A stretch of DNA of 64,000 bases from Cladophialophora immunda (taxonomy: Eukaryota > Ascomycota > Eurotiomycetes > Chaetothyriales > Herpotrichiellaceae). The stretch is from contig NW_015622541.1 in the NCBI RefSeq assembly GCF_000835495.1, positions 186,001-250,000 of the forward strand. Direction: 5' to 3'. Below are positions 34,150-46,013 of the stretch, one piece after another; the stretch's first letter is position 1; the number at the start of each line of letters is the position of its first letter. Under the pieces are notes generated by a model. It saw only the letters and a program-made list of their open reading frames with translations. It was not told where the DNA came from and searched no databases. A program made the position numbers and the translations under genes.

Positions 34150-36579
34150 TGCCCCGGTGGTTCACCGACTCTCGGAGAGGGTCTGCAGCGCCAAATGTTG
34201 CCTTTCAGAGCGCAGCAAGGCGGGCAGGCTCTGCATATTCGAATGCTGCGACAAAACGTGGGCAAGCGGACAGAGGGCTAGGCATTCGTCGTCAGTGGAG
34301 GAATCTAGAGGGCGGGAATAGCGACGGTCGTGTCACACATGAAATGACCTGGATGGAGGAGAAGAAAGGTCTTTCTGGGGGTTGGTGGAGGTTCAATGAT
34401 GTGCGAATCTGAAGTTCTGCGGTCTGTAGGACGGAGCACGCTTGCAGTCTCTGGCCTCTATGCGGGCTGGTTGGGTTAATTGGGAGGAGTGGGTGGGAGC
34501 AGGGGCTCGATAGCCCGCCCGATTGGATGTCTGATGGATGGTTCAGAGGGGCAAAGGGTCAAAAGCAAGCCGCACGAGCCTGTGAGCCAGACTCTTGAGG
34601 TCGCCGAAGAGGTCAGAGCAACAGGCTGACTGGGCCGCTCGCTAGCGGCTATCTGCACGAAGCTGTTGGTCGAGAGAATGCTGCCACTGGGGGGGCTGAG
34701 GACAGCGGACGTGGGATGAAGGGGACGACGGTCAGCCCACACACAGAAGACAGTCCAGCCTCGACCAAAAAGGAGAAAGGATGAGACAGAAGATAGCACT
34801 GGGCGGTGGGTATACGGAGAGTTACAGTAAATGAGATTCCTTGGAAGTTGAGTGTGAGGGCGCAAGATGTGAGGAGTCTGAGGTGCGAGGTACAGTACTC
34901 GGTACTACTGTAGGTGCCCAATGTCCAAGCCCACCAGCCTCAGTCTCAGTGTCTTGCTCTAACAACTCTCGGTTCTCTCTGTCTCTCCCTCTACCTTCCC
35001 CTCTGCCTCTACCTCTCGCTGTCGCTCCCTCGCTTGTGTCTCGTTTTCTGCCCGCATCGACCGCCCTTCGCCGCCCACCATTCAAACTATTGCTCCCTGG
35101 ACCCTCTTCGCCTCGTCTGATATAGACAGTTAAATTCCGTTGCCTTCGCCTCGCCAACTCTGCAAGCTGCTAGTGACATCCATTTTCCTCGATTCAGCTA
35201 AACCACTGTCCGGGCTGAGCACCGCCCGTTGAACCCCCCATCCACTTGATGCCTTGCCTAGACCCGACCGGTACAGCTGCTCGTCTCGACGGCATACGAG
35301 TAGAAGAGGGGGGTTTACGCCATCCACCAGGGTCAATAATACGAGGGTCACACTCTTCGCTCGCGTCAATTACGCGTATTCTGAAATTCACATGCCTTCA
35401 TTTCCTCTTGTGTGTCCATCGGAACCTTGTCTTTCCGTTCGTCTCGAGCCTTACGAGTTGCGACACGCAGAAATCTGGAGGTGGCTGAGCCCTGCCCTGA
35501 CCCGCGCCGCGCTGGATCTTTATGCCCCGCCCTCGGGGAATGTTCGATCTGAAATGAAGACAGTACTTGAACAGAGAGCCTTGAACACGGTAGGATATGG
35601 CGAGGCCATGGCTGACTCTTCTTGTGTCTTTTGTCTCTGCCAAAAGAGCATACCACACTGGAACTGGACGAGTTTGACTCGTGTCACCGGTGGCATGGGC
35701 AAGCACCGGGAGAGGTCCCGTTTCGCGTAACCGAGAGAGGCTTTTTCAGGGGCTTCAGGAATACAAGTCGCGTGCCACAAAGTTTAAGTTACGAGAATGA
35801 TCGGGAAGCAAGCATCCAAGCATTGCGCTCTTTTCATGGAGGAATGGCCCTGAAGGATGCTGGTCCAAATCGTGGCGATGGGCCTAACAGACAGGTTTGC
35901 GTCAATCTGAAAACTTGGTAGTCATCTACGAGTATTTCAATGGTCAAAATCGACTCGAGATGCCACACATTCCTACTTGTAGTCAAATCGTTGCTCCTTA
36001 ATCATGCTGCCGTAGGTTGCGGACATGTCATTCAGTACTCCTCTGGGCGGCCAAGAGGCGCAAACGAACCTGAAACAAATTACTTACTTGTATGAACTGC
36101 ACAAATATGGAATAACATGAATTACTGCGTCGGCCGTCAGCGCCTTTCGGTCAGTCGCCTAAATCCGGACGCCTCTCTGTTCTGTTCAATCCCATCAGGC
36201 GTCCCCCCTGGACAGCCTCCCTAGCGAATCTCGACGACGGCCATCTCCTCAGCTCTCCACGAAATGCCTACATCTGCGGGATACGAACACGAGACGCCTG
36301 AGTCCACACCGCGCAGTCCTACAGCTCCTCATGTCAGCCTGAAGAGTGAGATTTGCGGCTCATTGTGGAGCGCGCCAGCTCAATCACCGACCCAATACAG
36401 AAACACCGTGCATCTGTCAGACTGCCAACAGTTGATGCTGGGGGACCCTGAGAACGGAGAGTGAACCGCCGCCTGTGTAAGGCTGTCGAGGTCCTCCGAT
36501 TCGTTGTGGAAACAGACGTCCATTCTCAACAAACCCCCGGTGTTGCCTGATCTGCGCTCTTCAGAGACCCTCGTCCAAA
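34150..36579. other. Long divergent intergenic region, CDC25 / FAD monooxygenase
   Basis: 2.43 kb between two ATGs. A CT-rich tract at about 34965-35040 looks promoter-like. An open frame from ATG 35392 (to 35730) and another to 35921 are the only protein-like pieces, separated by a possible 57-nt intron that does not join them in frame. I see no recognisable domain. Confidence 0.5.
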
Positions 36580-37992
36580 ATGCCTCCAGTCGCCCTCCAC
36601 GCAGGGATAATAGGTGCCGGTATGGGCGGGCTCGCCGCTGCTATTGCGCTGCGCCGAGGAGGAGTCAAGGTTACGATTCTCGAGGCCGCAACCGAGCTCG
36701 GCGAGATTGGGGCCGGCATCCAGATATTCTCCAACATCTCAAAGTACCTCATCCGCTGGGATGTGGACGAGATCATTGGCGAGAACTTGGTCCAAGTGGA
36801 TGAGGTGCGGACGTGGGGGGTCAAGGACGAGGTGGTGACCAGAGTCGATCCGAAGCGAGTCCATAAGATGACTGGGTTCCCTCACTTGATCGCTCGTCGA
36901 GACCACTTACACGCTGGTCTTACCGAATCGGCGCGCCGCCACGGCGTGGAGATCATTGTCGGAGCACGGGTCCAGGAACTCAAGTACGCGGAAAAGTCGG
37001 CGACGGTCACCACGACCAAGGGGATCTCCTACACGTTCGATCTGGTGGTCGGGTGTGACGGCATCAAATCCACGATCCGTCAACATCTGTTTCCCGAGGT
37101 CAAGCCTCGCGCTCCCTCCAAAGTGGCCGCCTACCGCGGCGTGCTGACATACGATGAGATCAAGGCCAAGGCCCCCGAAGCGGCGTCGATATTGACCAAC
37201 ACGATGGATATGTGGACGGGCCCAAATGGCTATATAATGACGTACCCACTCTCAGGTGGGAAAGAGCTCAACGTCGTCACATCGTTCTGCAAGGACTACT
37301 ACGTTGAGAAGATGGAAGAAGTCGACATTGACGAGTTCAGAGGATACTATAAGGATTACAGCCCCGCCATCCAATCCATCATCAAACTGGTCAACTACAC
37401 GCAGCGATGGCCTCTTCTCGTCATGCCTCCAATGGACCGGTGGTCGAACGAGGCGCGGACCGTGGTGTTGCTGGGGGACGCCGCGCATTGTATGCAGAAC
37501 CACATGGGACAGGGAGCCGCCACGGCGATTGAAGATGGTGTCTTCCTGGGCCGTGTGCTGAGTGAAGTCGTGCGCGGGACGCTCACAGTGCCCGAGGCGG
37601 TGTCTATCTACGAGCAGAAACGAATCCCCCGAGCATGGACCAAACAGCAAGTCTCACTTGTCTCGGGCGAGCTGAACATGTGCTCCGACCCGAAAGACCT
37701 GCTCAAGCGGAACGCGTCGTCCTTGCCGGAAGTGCAGGGCCTCGAGAACGGCGAGGCCAAGAGTCAATTCCCGCCTCTGCCGCCGGAGTATCGGTCGTGG
37801 CAGATGTTTGATTCGCCGGACAGCGTGCCTGGAATCTTCTACTATGATGCTGAAGGCGATGCCGATAATGCAGTGTGCGAGTTCTTGCAGGCGAGGGATC
37901 GAAAGGCCGGGAGGGTGGATGAATTGACGATGGTAAGTGAGGCTTTGAGGAAGAAGTGGTGGGCAGTCGTCGATTTCAATGGGGTTGGGTGA
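36580..37992 (+). CDS. FAD-dependent monooxygenase, salicylate-hydroxylase-like
   Basis: 470 residues, one exon. The N-terminal dinucleotide-binding motif is Gly-Ala-Gly-Met-Gly-Gly-Leu (residues 12-18). The Asp-Gly motif is Gly-Cys-Asp-Gly-Ile-Lys-Ser, and the FAD ribityl-binding motif Gly-Asp-Ala-Ala-His-Cys-Met-Gln lies near residue 305. This is the group A aromatic flavoprotein hydroxylase pattern, covering salicylate and 6-hydroxynicotinate 3-monooxygenases. They use NAD(P)H and oxygen to hydroxylate aromatic rings, usually in catabolism. There is no signal peptide or membrane anchor, so it is cytosolic. No biosynthetic or catabolic partners flank it within several kilobases, so the substrate cannot be told from context. 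The next gene downstream is a convergent C2H2 regulator. Confidence 0.86.
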   Translation: MPPVALHAGIIGAGMGGLAAAIALRRGGVKVTILEAATELGEIGAGIQIFSNISKYLIRWDVDEIIGENLVQVDEVRTWGVKDEVVTRVDPKRVHKMTGFPHLIARRDHLHAGLTESARRHGVEIIVGARVQELKYAEKSATVTTTKGISYTFDLVVGCDGIKSTIRQHLFPEVKPRAPSKVAAYRGVLTYDEIKAKAPEAASILTNTMDMWTGPNGYIMTYPLSGGKELNVVTSFCKDYYVEKMEEVDIDEFRGYYKDYSPAIQSIIKLVNYTQRWPLLVMPPMDRWSNEARTVVLLGDAAHCMQNHMGQGAATAIEDGVFLGRVLSEVVRGTLTVPEAVSIYEQKRIPRAWTKQQVSLVSGELNMCSDPKDLLKRNASSLPEVQGLENGEAKSQFPPLPPEYRSWQMFDSPDSVPGIFYYDAEGDADNAVCEFLQARDRKAGRVDELTMVSEALRKKWWAVVDFNGVG

Positions 37993-38253
37993 AACAGTTG
38001 TTGGATTCACGGTCGAATGACAACGGTTATGTCTTGCAAGGACCTCGCTTGTCTCGAAGACTGTCCGCAGTCCGTCATCCTGACTGCCTTGGTCGCAGCA
38101 CCATTCCCCCCGCTTCACCCCAAGGCACGTTGCAGGTCGTGTTCGTGTTAGTACTTGGAGGATGGCATGAAGACCTCTCCAGTGCATACTACTTGCAGTG
38201 CTGAACCCGGAAAGGAGAGCCAGAGTCCCTCGAGTTTGCTGCTTGGGTGGGAC

Positions 38254-38421
38254 ATGAAGAGGGCCTGCGGCGTTCTCTGCCTGGTGCTCTTGTGCTGGTC
38301 TTCACCTCGAAATATCCATGCTGTCCAACACAAGAATTTGGGATCGGGGATATATTCGACTCAAAGGCGCTGTGAGAATGGCTGCATCGATAAGACCAAA
38401 GTCACCCCGAGAGTCACGTAG
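38254..38421 (+). CDS. Candidate small secreted Cys-containing peptide
   Basis: A 55-residue frame from ATG 38254. The N-terminus has Lys-Arg, a hydrophobic core (Val-Leu-Cys-Leu-Val-Leu-Leu-Cys-Trp) and a polar end near Ile-His-Ala, like a signal peptide; the rest is basic with two cysteines. Longer upstream frame is open but not signal-like. It is short and unsupported by homology known to me, so it may be chance. Confidence 0.2.
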   Translation: MKRACGVLCLVLLCWSSPRNIHAVQHKNLGSGIYSTQRRCENGCIDKTKVTPRVT

Positions 38422-39060
38422 GTAGAAGAGATGGCTCAACACCAGACACCAGGCTCCTCTCTGGCCATGCGTTGCTGTAACAAAAGGGGTCCAGCCTCGC
38501 GCTCGCATCTGGTGTACAATTGTCCCGACACAGACCGCTGGCCTTGTCCCTCCCACTCTCTTGTGTGATAATGCACCACCGACACCAACTAGCTACAAGA
38601 TGACTCCGCATCGAGTACAAGGAGGCGTCGTTGACTCATGTCGGCCAGCAAAGGATTGGCAACCCATAGTAGATACCGGACAGCCCTTGACTGCGACGCC
38701 GAATCGGAACCGACCGGACAAGGAAGATGAAAGTACCATACAGACGTAGTAGAATATCCACTCCGTATCCTCATGCACTGTACGAGCTGGGTATAGGTTG
38801 GGCCCACCATCAAGAGAGAAGAAAAAAGCCGACAAAAAAACTTATAGGTTCTCCCGCAGAGATTTACAAACCGCCGGTGGTTCCGCAATCCAAGACCAAT
38901 GCATTCCATACCAGGTCGTTGATGCCAGTCAAGGAGAAGCAGCATCAATCAACCCTCTTGTTCTCCCGCAAGCAGGTCGTGTCAAGGTAAAGTGTTGGAT
39001 ATCATTAATTAAGTGCTTGTGATCTCCTATTTCTGCCTGGCTCTGCAAGATCAAGCGGTG

Positions 39061-39086
39061 CTCTGCCGTGCTCTGCCGTGCTCTGC
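39061..39086. repeat. 10-bp tandem repeat, 2.6 copies
   Basis: CTCTGCCGTG twice, then CTCTGC. Small direct repeat in a gene-free region. Confidence 0.85.
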
Positions 39087-39639
39087 GCAAAGAAAACCCC
39101 AATGTATCCTACTCCGGCGCACCACTTCCGCCCAGGTTCACTAGTATACAGAGGTAAGAATAATCAAATCACAAAATCGGCCGTTACTCAGTCCTAAGGT
39201 TTCAAAAATGTTGCAAAGAGATGAATGGTCATGAGGCCAGAAATTCCCGCTGGCCGTAGTGGACGCTCAAGTCCACCCTTTTGGTTTGAGCGAGAATCGT
39301 CATCAGGAAATGCAAATAGGTCAAGTCTTGCATCTGTTAAGCGCACAAGGTATCAAGCGGAGGGGATTAGATTTGTATGTGATTCGTGATGAGATCGAGA
39401 TGTAGGTTGCGCGGTGAGATGAATCGTGCTTGCCTTAGCCGCTCAAGGCCATCGACGGCCGGTCGAGTGTCGAAGGGGGACCAAGTGTTTCGAAGTCGAG
39501 TCGAGTCAATGCTGTGAAAAAAAGACAAACCCCGCCATGGCGGTGAACACCGTGTTGTTTCTCCCGAACAAAGCCACCATTCGCCATGCAGGGGATAGAG
39601 AGGAGTAATTGTGCCGACATAGATCACAAAGGAAATGGT

Positions 39640-42379
39640 TTAGTATGCTGTTTCCATGCCCATCAGGGCCTGGTCTGACACTTGTGGAATGCCAGTGACC
39701 GGATCCACATGCATCTCATCGACATATCCAACGAGAGCCTGAGCATGGAGCTTGAATGATTCACCCATGGTCTTCGAGATACTGGGACAAAATTAGCATC
39801 GCCGGAGGCGTCACTTTAAGGTAACCCGACTTACCCCCAAACAACCACCCCATCCAACATAGACCCCCAAACTCGAGCCACGGTAGAGCTCAAGCGTGAT
39901 CCGTTTGAATCAACAGCGTCGTCATCGAACAAGCCCCGAACTTTCATGTACATAGAAAGCTCTTCCTCGGTGGCTTCTTGATCGTCGTGCTCAATGCGAT
40001 AGAGCCATAGACTTAGTATGGTGATCAAATCCAGGCCGCAAAGAGGATGCTCGATGCTCCAGTTGGTGGAAGAGGTCTTGGTCACCCAGTTGATACCTTG
40101 CATTGCAACAATCTCCATGCACTCGTAGCATTGCTCGATCACCTTGATCATTTCCTTGGTTCGTTTGACGGCGTCTCGGGATAAAGTCATGGCTCCTGCA
40201 ATCTCATACGAGTTGTGATAGCGCAAAGCTTCTTGGACGTTCTTAAGGTCCACTTCGAGGAAAGCCCTGGTGTTTCGATACACAGCCATGGAGTTGAAGA
40301 TCAGCGGGTGGCTCTTGTGTGGAGTGCTCAGCGGGACGACGATGGTTTCCGGTTCGCAAAGATCAAGGGATCTCTCCCAAGTTTCTAATGCAATTCGAAT
40401 CTTCCACTCCAGAACAACGTCTTGCAACGATTCAAAACTTCGTCGGAGATTCCAAACTTCCAAAAAGAGTGCATTGATCATCACCCGAGTTGCAAACGCG
40501 CTGTACCTGGCAGCGTCACCCTGGAATAGACTGTCGTGCGCTTCCCTGACGGTGATTGTAGGCGAAGCGGCAAAAATGTCTTGCCATGAATCCTCATCGC
40601 TGGGTTCAATGTTCCACAAGGATTCTGACGAAGGCAGGGGTAATGAATCAAACTCGTTGAAGCTGATAGCTGGAGTGTGATTGTAGGTCAAGGTCAACAT
40701 TCCAAAGAAGATGTAAACGGCATAGTACGTTCTTCTGCATCCTTCTTCATTGACCCATTCTTGGTGGGTTGGAGGAGCGCCAGAACGTGCGTCAATTCGT
40801 AGTTTGAGCTCATATTTGTTACCGGCGACCATCTATCAAATTTAGCTGGTGTTGACGACAGCATAGGGAAGGAAGCACTTACGTTTGCAAGCAGGCTTTT
40901 TATGGAACATGCCCACTCCAAGCCCTGAGAGCCTCCACTCCAGCTTTCGAAAACCATGTTGAGAAGCGTGCTCTGCATCGTCCAAAGGGGGCATTTGCGC
41001 GAGTCAAAATTGTCCTTGTTCTGGAGGAACTGGTTCACAAGCTTCTTAGATCCGTGATGAAGAAGATATGCATGTTCTTGGTCGAAGTTGTACAGCGCGC
41101 CAATGGAAAGGATGGCAAGAAGAAGAGCCGGCTCAGTGGTCTCGGGCCGGAAACTGACAGGGTGAAGGAAGGGGAGGTGGTGGTGGAATAGATTGAAGTA
41201 AGTGGTGAGATAGAGGTTAATAGAGGGCAACGAGGGAAGGGAAATGTCTCCGCCTAGTTGATTAGCAATCATAGCTCTCTCATCCTCGTTCTTCAACTGT
41301 GGAGCTTTGGGTAAGGAAAGGGGCTGGGCTGGGCCTGGCGACTTGCGATAGTTCACTGGCGAGACGGGACCAGTCATTGACGGAAAAGGTGAGAGTGCAT
41401 TGGGTGTCGGGGTGCCAGAGACGGGGAAGGCGTCTGCCAGACCATGGAAAGCGGAGGGTAGAGAGGCGCTGAGCGAGCTTGTGCGTTCCATAATGGGCGG
41501 TAGCTGTGATTGATGGGGTTGTATCGATCCCATGTGGACGTACGGCGGCTGCGACAGGTTATCTTGCGACGACATGCTGGACATGGAATGCGCCTTGGGT
41601 ACCGAGGGTCCCTGGGGCATGAAACTGTCCCAGGGCATATGGGGTAAGCTGTTGGCGCCACCGAGATAGTCGGACGATTCGAGAAGCGAACTGCGATCTG
41701 GAGAGTAGCCGGGGATGGATCCTTCGCCGTTGTTCAGATGACCGTTCGCCGCTGCGGCCGCCTTGTGTTGGAAGTCTGTCATCAACATGGCGGCAGTTTC
41801 AAGGTCGAGCATACCATCGCTGCTTGCCTCTATCTGCTCCAACGTGCCAGGGTCGATGGTGATGGAGGGCTTGGACGGAGCGGGAGCCGTTGAGGGCGCC
41901 GCTTTCGTCCCTGCGCCTGCACCTTTATCTGTACCTGTAGTTGTACTCGACTTCTTCTGCCTTCCCTCAGACTGCAGAGGTACACCGCCATCCTTCGCAT
42001 GTACGGTTCGGTCGTGGCGTAGGAGCAGATCTCGGCGCACGAAGGTGCTGCGACATTTCTGGCATTTGAAGGGACGCTCCTTGGTGTCTGTCAAGGGATA
42101 AAATGTTAGCAACCCGTCAAACAGGAGATGGATTGTTGATGGCGGGGTTGGGTTTCTCCTATTGCCCCACGTCGCAACAACCGAAAAAAAAGTTGGTGAC
42201 TTACGCGACCGCTCGTGTCGACTCCTATGTTCGCTCCGACTGAAGGCCCGGTTGCAGTACTGGCATTTGTACTTTTTCTCGGGCGCAGAAGCTGCCTTTT
42301 TGGGTGGGACGGTTGTCGTCGTCGTTGTGGTTGCGGCGTTGGCAGGCTCAGCGGCGGTGGCAGCGTCAGACTGGGCCAT
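39640..42379 (-). CDS. C2H2 zinc-finger transcription factor with fungal middle homology region
   Basis: Exons 42379-42205, 42087-40883, 40832-39835 and 39781-39640 give 839 residues. Two C2H2 fingers are present: Cys-Gln-Tyr-Cys...His-Arg-Ser-Arg-His near residues 39-59, and Cys-Gln-Lys-Cys...His-Asp-Arg-Thr-Val-His near 67-90. Intron one (117 nt, GTAAGT) sits in the linker; splicing restores His-Thr-Lys-Glu-Arg-Pro-Phe. A Thr7 run and a Pro/Ser-rich stretch (about 90-350) precede a fungal_trans-type domain from about 370. Introns two (50 nt, GTAAGT) and three (53 nt, GTAAGT) both keep frame, and the final exon ends Met-Glu-Thr-Ala-Tyr. The architecture is like Adr1- or Klf1-type regulators, which control carbon, lipid or quiescence genes. 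Targets here are unknown. The upstream gap is 3.6 kb. Confidence 0.9.
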
Positions 42380-45300
42380 GGTGGATGTAAATTGAGGGTT
42401 AAAAGTCCTCCGACCAGGCGCAAGCCTTTGGCTCGAAAGTGAGTTGGTTCAGAGGTGTTGATGTCGCCGTGATCATTCCGTGTGGGATCAGCGCACACTC
42501 GAGTTCGATTAGAGGGAAGAGTGAGAAGGGAGGATTTGAGGAAGGGTTGTTGGTTGCAGCTGTGGGCTCCCTCTGCAAGCAACTGCTGGCTGGGACGCTG
42601 GGTTGGTTCGCGCGGTGACTTGAATGGATTCGTCTCCGAGACTCGATTGGCGAAAAAGCACCAGTCAAAGTGGATCACGTGTATGTGCGTGAAGTCTGTA
42701 TCGAGTATCAGCCGACCTGCAGCGACAAGCTGCAACGATGGCGAGGGTCAAATTATAATACAGGAGTCGACGAGGTGACGACGGCGAAAGGGTGTGTTGG
42801 TACAGCGCAGGGGGGAAGAGATGTGTGCGATGAAAAGAAATGAAAACGGAGGAGGGGCAAAAAGAGGGAGGGAGGGAGGGAGAGGGAGTGCACGGAGGGG
42901 AGGGCTGCGGTGGGAGGCGTCCAGCTCAGCGAGAGAGATTCCAGGCGAGGGCCCAGGCATCTCCCTCAGCCCATGATCCCGCTCGGTGAGAACCCTGAAG
43001 CCCCTGAAAATTGCTACAGTGACCAACTCATCACTGGCCGAGGGGCTCCCGAACAAACCTGAACGGACCCGCGCCATTCCCAGCTGGCGGGTCCCCCGTT
43101 CCCTCCCTCTCCCCTTCCCACACACAGCTTCGAGTGCCACCCTTCGAGAAGAGACCTCATCCATCCACCAGGTCCCCATTCCTCCTTCAACCAGCTTCCC
43201 CGGCAGCCTACGACGACAAACCCATCAAACCGGCCTGGACTCTAACGTTAGGAAACTTAGTATGGCCTGTCTACACCTGTAATTCCCTGCGGAAGACCAC
43301 TTTCGAGGTACCGGAGTGCTGGCTGGCAGCCCACTTCGAGGCCTCATCCCTGGTTCCGAGATACTGGTCAATTTGGTCACGGACACTCAGAACCAATTCC
43401 ACGAATGGCGGCCAAGTCAGTGTGGAAAGAAAAGTGATGGTGAGTTGACCTTCGCCGTCACGAGACACATGTTGCAGGCAAAACTGCGCAGTTTACCGAT
43501 ACAGAGAAGGCGCCCGAGTTGCGCTCGTCATCACATCCCGCATGCCATCCTGCTGGATGGGTTGATGTGCCTCAGGCTTGGATGTTGATCCCCTCTACCC
43601 CCCAGCCACCTCAGCTTCACCAGCCATCTCTCGCATCTCACGGCCACAAGCTTCGGACCGTACCCACGCTTGTGCCGTTGCCCATGCAGCGTGACGCCCA
43701 AAAACGATGCTCCCACTCACAGCACCTCCGACACCCACCGCTGTTCCTCCCATTGGATTGACTTGCGATCCAATTAATTGCTTATGGCGGTCGCAACGGT
43801 GAACACAGGTGGCCACCTGGCCGAATCAAAGACTGGTATTTGTTGCTCCGCGCAGATTAAAGCAATCGTGGCACCAAGTAAAAAAAAGTGGGAAGGGAAC
43901 AAAATGTCGGATCGTCAGCACTTAGAATCTCGCCTTGGCTTCTGTTCCTGCATTTTCCCATGCAACTTGCAGCTCCTTGATCTCATGGGGGGGGAGGCGG
44001 TCTTCAATCACGACGTGGAGCTCGCTAACCAGGTCTGCTTGCAGGATCCCTCGTCTGACGGCCTCGCCCGGGCGAGAACCTGAAAAGATGGCCACGGTCA
44101 GACAGCAATCCCTTTCCCTGACGTGGCGGCACCAGTCGAGGACTAGGAAGCATCACCCCTCCTTCCGCGCCCTGGTTCGAGGCATTTCCCAGACTCCCGA
44201 GTCCCATCCTCGTGGACAAACCCACTCCAGTGGGCCTGGGTGGGTAACATTGCGGGAGTCCGAGGGGTGTCGGCAGAAACAAACTTGAGCCCCCCAAAAA
44301 GAAAGATTAACAGCAGCTTCTCCTGACAAGATAACGACGAGTCGACCTACTCAACCTACTCAACACGAGTCATACAGGAGGAGGGTTGGGGATGCGTCGA
44401 CTCCCGAACAACGACCTGGTCCGGAACAATCCAAAAGGTTGTGGCACTGAGGCGATGAATGATTCCAAAGTCAATCGTACAGCATCCAGCTCTGGCTGCG
44501 CGAGACGAGTCGCCCTGCCCTGTCGCATAGCCCCGCGAGGCAACCCCTCCCTGAGAATCTGGCTCAAGCAAACTTCTGATGAGGTTGCCGGTCACTCCCT
44601 CCCTTATCACGCCATTTCTCATCTCCAGGCGATCTAACTGGTGGCACTGCAAGAGACGGTGAACACATTTCGAACATTGCATTTCCGGAGTACTTTCCCC
44701 GCCAGCCGCCTTCTCCTCTTGAACCGCTAAGGCGCTCTGAAAGCCAAACCTGCCGGCTGGTCGCCAATTGTGGCTTCGAGCTGCTCCGTGTGGTCGGTCC
44801 AAGTTGCAAGGGGACAGCCCACCGAGCAGTTTGCTACCACCCCGGCCAGGGCTGGCAAAGCTCCAGAGGTCCAGCCTCACCAAGTAGCCACAGCGGACAC
44901 CGCCTCCTTCGCGCCCGTCGGAATACCCACAACCCGTCAAAGCTACCAGAGCTCTCCACTCACCCACTTTTCTTCTGGAGACTGCAGGCAATCCTCCTTG
45001 TGAGGGTTGGGACAATTTCCGTTTGTGTTGCATCGGTTGGCAAGTTTGCTGTTTTCCAAACCCCTTGTGCCTTAGTCACTGCGATTCGAGAATCTCCACG
45101 GAATCATGAATCTCCTTCGCTTGGCCGCCAATTTCGCACCGCCAAGTTTGCAACACCCTGAGGAACCGAGGGGCTTGGAGGGGTACGGCCAATTTGCGTG
45201 CGTCGAGTGTTCTGTCCTCCCTGCCTTCGAGCAAGCTTCCAGAAGGAAAGCAGGCGGTATCTCTTTGTAACATCCATCAACCTGCAAGAGGGAAAGAAAA

Positions 45301-46013
45301 CAACATGGCATGCAGGCCCGTATGAACAAGTGCCAGGAAACCCTGTCGTGCAAAGGTCGATTTTGTCCTCGGATGGGCAGGCCGATGCCACTTGTTTGAC
45401 CGCCTTGGCTTCCAGCCCCCCTGACGAAACGATTGACCGATACGTTGTCCAAAAGTGTGGCACACGAAAATGCTAATGCGTCCTGCTTGCCATCGTCATC
45501 AAAGAATAGGACAAGGTACGTAATCCGGTACATGGAATACGTTGAGTCTAGGTACCAAAATGTCCCACTGGATGCAAGCCAAAACCCAAACGCATCCCTC
45601 TAGCCGAAGCCAGCGCACGTCAGACACACCGATGGCATCTTTCCAGTCTTCGCATTCACCAGATTCGGCCGGAAATGGCGGTGGATTCTCCAGGCATCTT
45701 CCAGGCATGCGGTCAAGATCCTCTGAAAATTCTAGGCTTCTATTTCCCAGAAAGAGCCGTTCAGGAATGATGATCAGCTCGCTATGGAAGGATGTTTTGG
45801 CACCCAGTTGTTTTGAAACTCTTGGTAAAAGGGCGGAGGCATTGAAAGTTCAGCTTTGCATCAATACAGTGAGTTGGCCTCCCCTATCTCAATGGTACAT
45901 GTTAACGAAAGAGCTCTGTTTCTGCCCCGTACCGGTTCTGCTGGGCCGTGATTACCTTGGCCTGTCGTTTGCTCTTTTCCATCCCAGCACATGATATCGC
46001 CCTTCTTGCAGCG
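42380..46013. other. Long intergenic region upstream of the C2H2 regulator
   Basis: 3.63 kb, the largest gap in the window. It holds a purine-rich GGGA tract (42864-42888) and many short frames on both strands, including 225 codons at 44356-45033 (-) that look low-complexity. None has a domain or coherent splicing. A long leader, upstream ORFs or a non-coding RNA for the regulator are possible. Confidence 0.5.
42864..42888. repeat. GGGA-rich purine tract
   Basis: About four GAGG/GGGA units followed by AGAGGGAG, in the 5' flank of the C2H2 regulator. Confidence 0.75.

Larger units (their letters stand above)
37993..39639. other. Intergenic between convergent genes
   Basis: 1.65 kb between the stops of the monooxygenase and the C2H2 regulator. 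It contains a candidate small secreted peptide frame (38254-38421) and a short tandem repeat (39061-39086). Nothing else is supported. Confidence 0.5.

Noticed and set aside
42106..42735. 209-codon minus-strand frame over the C2H2 start
   Set aside because: Different frame of the same strand across the intron and leader of the regulator.
44356..45033. 225-codon minus-strand frame
   Set aside because: Low-complexity Gly/Arg/Ser composition, no domain, no splicing support.
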